DNA of 64,000 nucleotides, from the NCBI RefSeq assembly GCF_002434265.1, contig NZ_DJJS01000006.1, forward strand, positions 186,001 through 250,000. The letters are read 5' to 3'. Shown here in pieces: positions 62,456 to 64,000 of this stretch (its first letter is position 1; each line of letters opens with the position of its first letter). The DNA is from Pseudomonas sp. UBA6562. GTDB lineage: Bacteria > Pseudomonadota > Gammaproteobacteria > Pseudomonadales > Pseudomonadaceae. The position numbers were made by a program, and so were the translations under genes. The notes under the pieces were generated by a model that ran no database searches, was not told the DNA's origin, and worked only from the letters and a program-made list of their open reading frames with translations.

Positions 62456-63259
62456 TCAGCGCCGGCGCTTGTCCCACCAGGTGCGCCAGCGCGCATAGAG
62501 ATGGAAGTAGCGATTTTCACGCTTGCCCATGCCACGCTTGGGCGAAAACGACTCGTCCACGAATTCGCCATGGATGCGCACGCGCGAGGCCGTGGTGGGC
62601 AGCGTGCAGACGCGTGCGCCGGCCTCCTGCAACGCGAACTTCAGTAGCCGTTCCGAATGCAGCTTGCGCCCTGTGGCTTGGCAGAAGCGAAAGATCGCCT
62701 CGACCCGGTTGCCATAGGCCGGGTAGATGTCCCGCCCACAGACCGCGAAGCGGTCGTTGAGACCGCCCCACCATTGCCAGTCCGGAATGTAGGCGTTCAG
62801 CCGCCTGGCTTCGGGCCGGTCGAAGATATAGCTGGGCAGAGGCGAATGATAGAAATTGTCCGGACGCACGAACACCACGAAGTCCGGCTCGAACTCGCCC
62901 GCCATCTGCGTCACGCAGCGCAGCGAGTGCAGTTGGAACACCAGATTGCGCAGCGAGGCATGGTTGTCGCCCCAGGTGTCGCCCTGGGCCTTGATGCGCT
63001 CGAAATCCCACTGTTCCAGTACGCCCTCGGTCGAGTCCAGCCGCCCGGTCATGCTCGCGAAGGGCGCATAGTTGTCCTGCAGCAGCGCGCCGCTCTCGCC
63101 GGAACGGGCGTTGTGCACCGCGTCGAGCTGGTACAGGTGATAGAACGTCTTGACGGTGCAACCTGCCGGGATCTGCGCCAGCACGTTCTGTTCGATGGAC
63201 GGGAAGCAGATGGCCGAGTTGCGAGGAATACCAAAGAACGCGACGGCGACTTTCAACAC
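62456..63259 (-). CDS. Hypothetical protein, possible GT-A-like glycosyltransferase
   Basis: 267 residues. An N-terminal beta-strand start KVAVAFFGIPRNSA, then PDFVVFVRPDNFYHSPLPSY and WQWWGGLNDRFAVCGRDIYPAYGNR, then LHSERLLKFALQEAGARV. This order (a nucleotide-sugar-like strand, a D in the centre, a W-rich loop with NDR and a terminal SE) is what I associate with small bacterial sugar transferases of LPS or capsule clusters. The family is not certain. It is 55 bases downstream of the next minus-strand gene, and both end the window. Confidence 0.55.
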   Translation of the reverse strand: MLKVAVAFFGIPRNSAICFPSIEQNVLAQIPAGCTVKTFYHLYQLDAVHNARSGESGALLQDNYAPFASMTGRLDSTEGVLEQWDFERIKAQGDTWGDNHASLRNLVFQLHSLRCVTQMAGEFEPDFVVFVRPDNFYHSPLPSYIFDRPEARRLNAYIPDWQWWGGLNDRFAVCGRDIYPAYGNRVEAIFRFCQATGRKLHSERLLKFALQEAGARVCTLPTTASRVRIHGEFVDESFSPKRGMGKRENRYFHLYARWRTWWDKRRR

Positions 63260-63314
63260 ACGGTTACCTCTATGACAGGTGAAAGGCGAAGGGGGCGCAC
63301 GCGGCGGTCGAGGT

Positions 63315-63986
63315 TCAGCGACGACGCCATAGCTGCCACCACTTGCGCCGCGCCTTCAACTCCACCACGGCGATGTCGGCCTGGAGCAGCCAAGCGCGTT
63401 CGTAAGCCCAGGCATGTCCGCTCCAGAGCTTGCCGGCTTCGTTGGAGAACCCCAGCGTGAGCATCGCGTAGTCGAACCCTGGCTGCCGACGCAGCGTGTC
63501 CAGTACGACCAGTGCGTTGAAGCCGGTGGACGGCCCGACGAAGCGCTTGCCATCGGGCCGCGTCGTTGGGTAGTTCCACAGCGGTGGCAGGGGAATGCGT
63601 TCGTAGAACAGGCTGACGCCGGGCAAAGGGCACAGCGGCGTCGTGCAGCCGACCAGTATGGTGAAGTGGCACGCACGGTCGGCACGTAGCCAGTTCGGCA
63701 GGTCGGCGCGCATCGGCAGGCCGAAGAAGTAACGATCCGGCGCATTGTAGCCATGCACCAGCACCTGATGAGTGCGCGCGTCCAGCAGATCGCCCTTGAG
63801 GCAGGTATTGAAGCTGACCACCACATCGCGCGCACCAAGCTGCAACGCCTGCAGGTCGGCAGCGGTGATGGCGGGGTTGTTGGCCAGCAACAGCACCCGC
63901 TCGGCCTGGGACAGACAAGCCTTGAGCTCGTCGGACAGGCAGGCGAACACATCCTGGTCGCCGCCGGGCCGTGCATCCAACTGCAT
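63315..63986 (-). CDS. Hypothetical protein, possible GT29/sialyltransferase-like, maybe 5'-partial
   Basis: 223 residues from an ATG at 63986, but the frame stays open to the window end and no ribosome site is clear, so the true start may lie outside. Features are VLLLANNPAITAADLQALQ, VVVSFNTC, GPSTGFNALVVLDTLRRQ, and TLGFSNEAGKLWSGHAWAYE followed by RAWLL. These resemble the N-terminal loop, the STG element and the terminal acidic/His motif of GT29-like sialyltransferases. The assignment is tentative; the LPS-like neighbourhood is consistent. Confidence 0.5.
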   Translation of the reverse strand: MQLDARPGGDQDVFACLSDELKACLSQAERVLLLANNPAITAADLQALQLGARDVVVSFNTCLKGDLLDARTHQVLVHGYNAPDRYFFGLPMRADLPNWLRADRACHFTILVGCTTPLCPLPGVSLFYERIPLPPLWNYPTTRPDGKRFVGPSTGFNALVVLDTLRRQPGFDYAMLTLGFSNEAGKLWSGHAWAYERAWLLQADIAVVELKARRKWWQLWRRR

Positions 63987-64000
63987 GTCCGTCCGTTCGA

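Overview
The window looks like a stretch of core chromosome from a fluorescent-type Pseudomonas, most likely the P. putida group. It is GC-rich, coding density is very high, and the genes (azurin, hitAB without an ATPase gene, rhdA-psd, motAB beside rsgA, a TPP-riboswitch thiC beside tolC and nudF) sit in an order I associate with that genus. No prophage, insertion sequence, integron or CRISPR array is visible. About 57 protein genes, two tRNA genes, one riboswitch and one probable ribosomal-protein leader can be supported.

Layout. 1-1500: end of nadE, azurin (azu) with an upstream ANR-type site, and an unrecognised 30-residue ORF with its own promoter-like region. 1500-11300: minus-strand information-processing block of ygiQ, dnaB, the rpsF-rpsR-(membrane protein)-rplI operon, and rlmB-rnr. 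11400-11800: two identical tRNA-Leu(CAG) genes with promoter and terminator. 12000-14600: iron(III)-type ABC binding protein and fused permease (hitAB). 14670-16600: chemoreceptor. 16800-29100: minus-strand series purA, hisZ, hflC, hflK, hflX, hfq, miaA, mutL, amiB, tsaE and a NAD(P)H-hydrate dehydratase, divergent from queG. This preserves much of the E. coli queG-to-rnr/rpsF neighbourhood. 30200-38200: a UPF0126 channel-like protein, orn, rsgA, motBA under a sigma-28-like promoter, an HDOD protein, rhdA and psd. 38200-41900: serB divergent from an Smp/AhpA-like membrane protein, then a PqiC-like lipoprotein.

42000-50400: a long minus-strand operon nudF-yqiB-cpdA-yqiA-parE-(phytase-esterase-like)-(retropepsin-like)-parC, with overlapping stops and starts at several junctions. 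The cpdA-yqiA gap can fold into a perfectly base-paired three-way junction. 50600-54900: a DUF3298 lipoprotein, then thiC with its TPP riboswitch and the downstream HMP-type transporter cytX. 55000-59400: tolC, waaA, a degenerate second copy of a LysR-gene 3' end, the intact LysR gene and a divergent SMR efflux gene with a LysR-type box between them. 59400-62450: an FAD oxidoreductase, an aldo/keto reductase and a protein with a broken Nudix-like box. 62450-64000: two minus-strand genes that look like glycan-modifying enzymes, probably the edge of an LPS/polysaccharide cluster.

How it works together. Most of the window is housekeeping: translation and RNA decay (rpsF/rpsR/rplI, rnr, rlmB, miaA, tsaE, queG, hfq, orn, rsgA), replication and topology (dnaB, mutL, parC/parE), envelope (amiB, hflKC, psd, tolC, waaA) and cofactors (nadE, thiC, nnrD). 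The least explained parts are the small ORF at 1311-1403, the structured RNA/DNA element at 48362-48445, the LysR-gene remnant at 57935-58050, and the terminal genes from 61486 onward.
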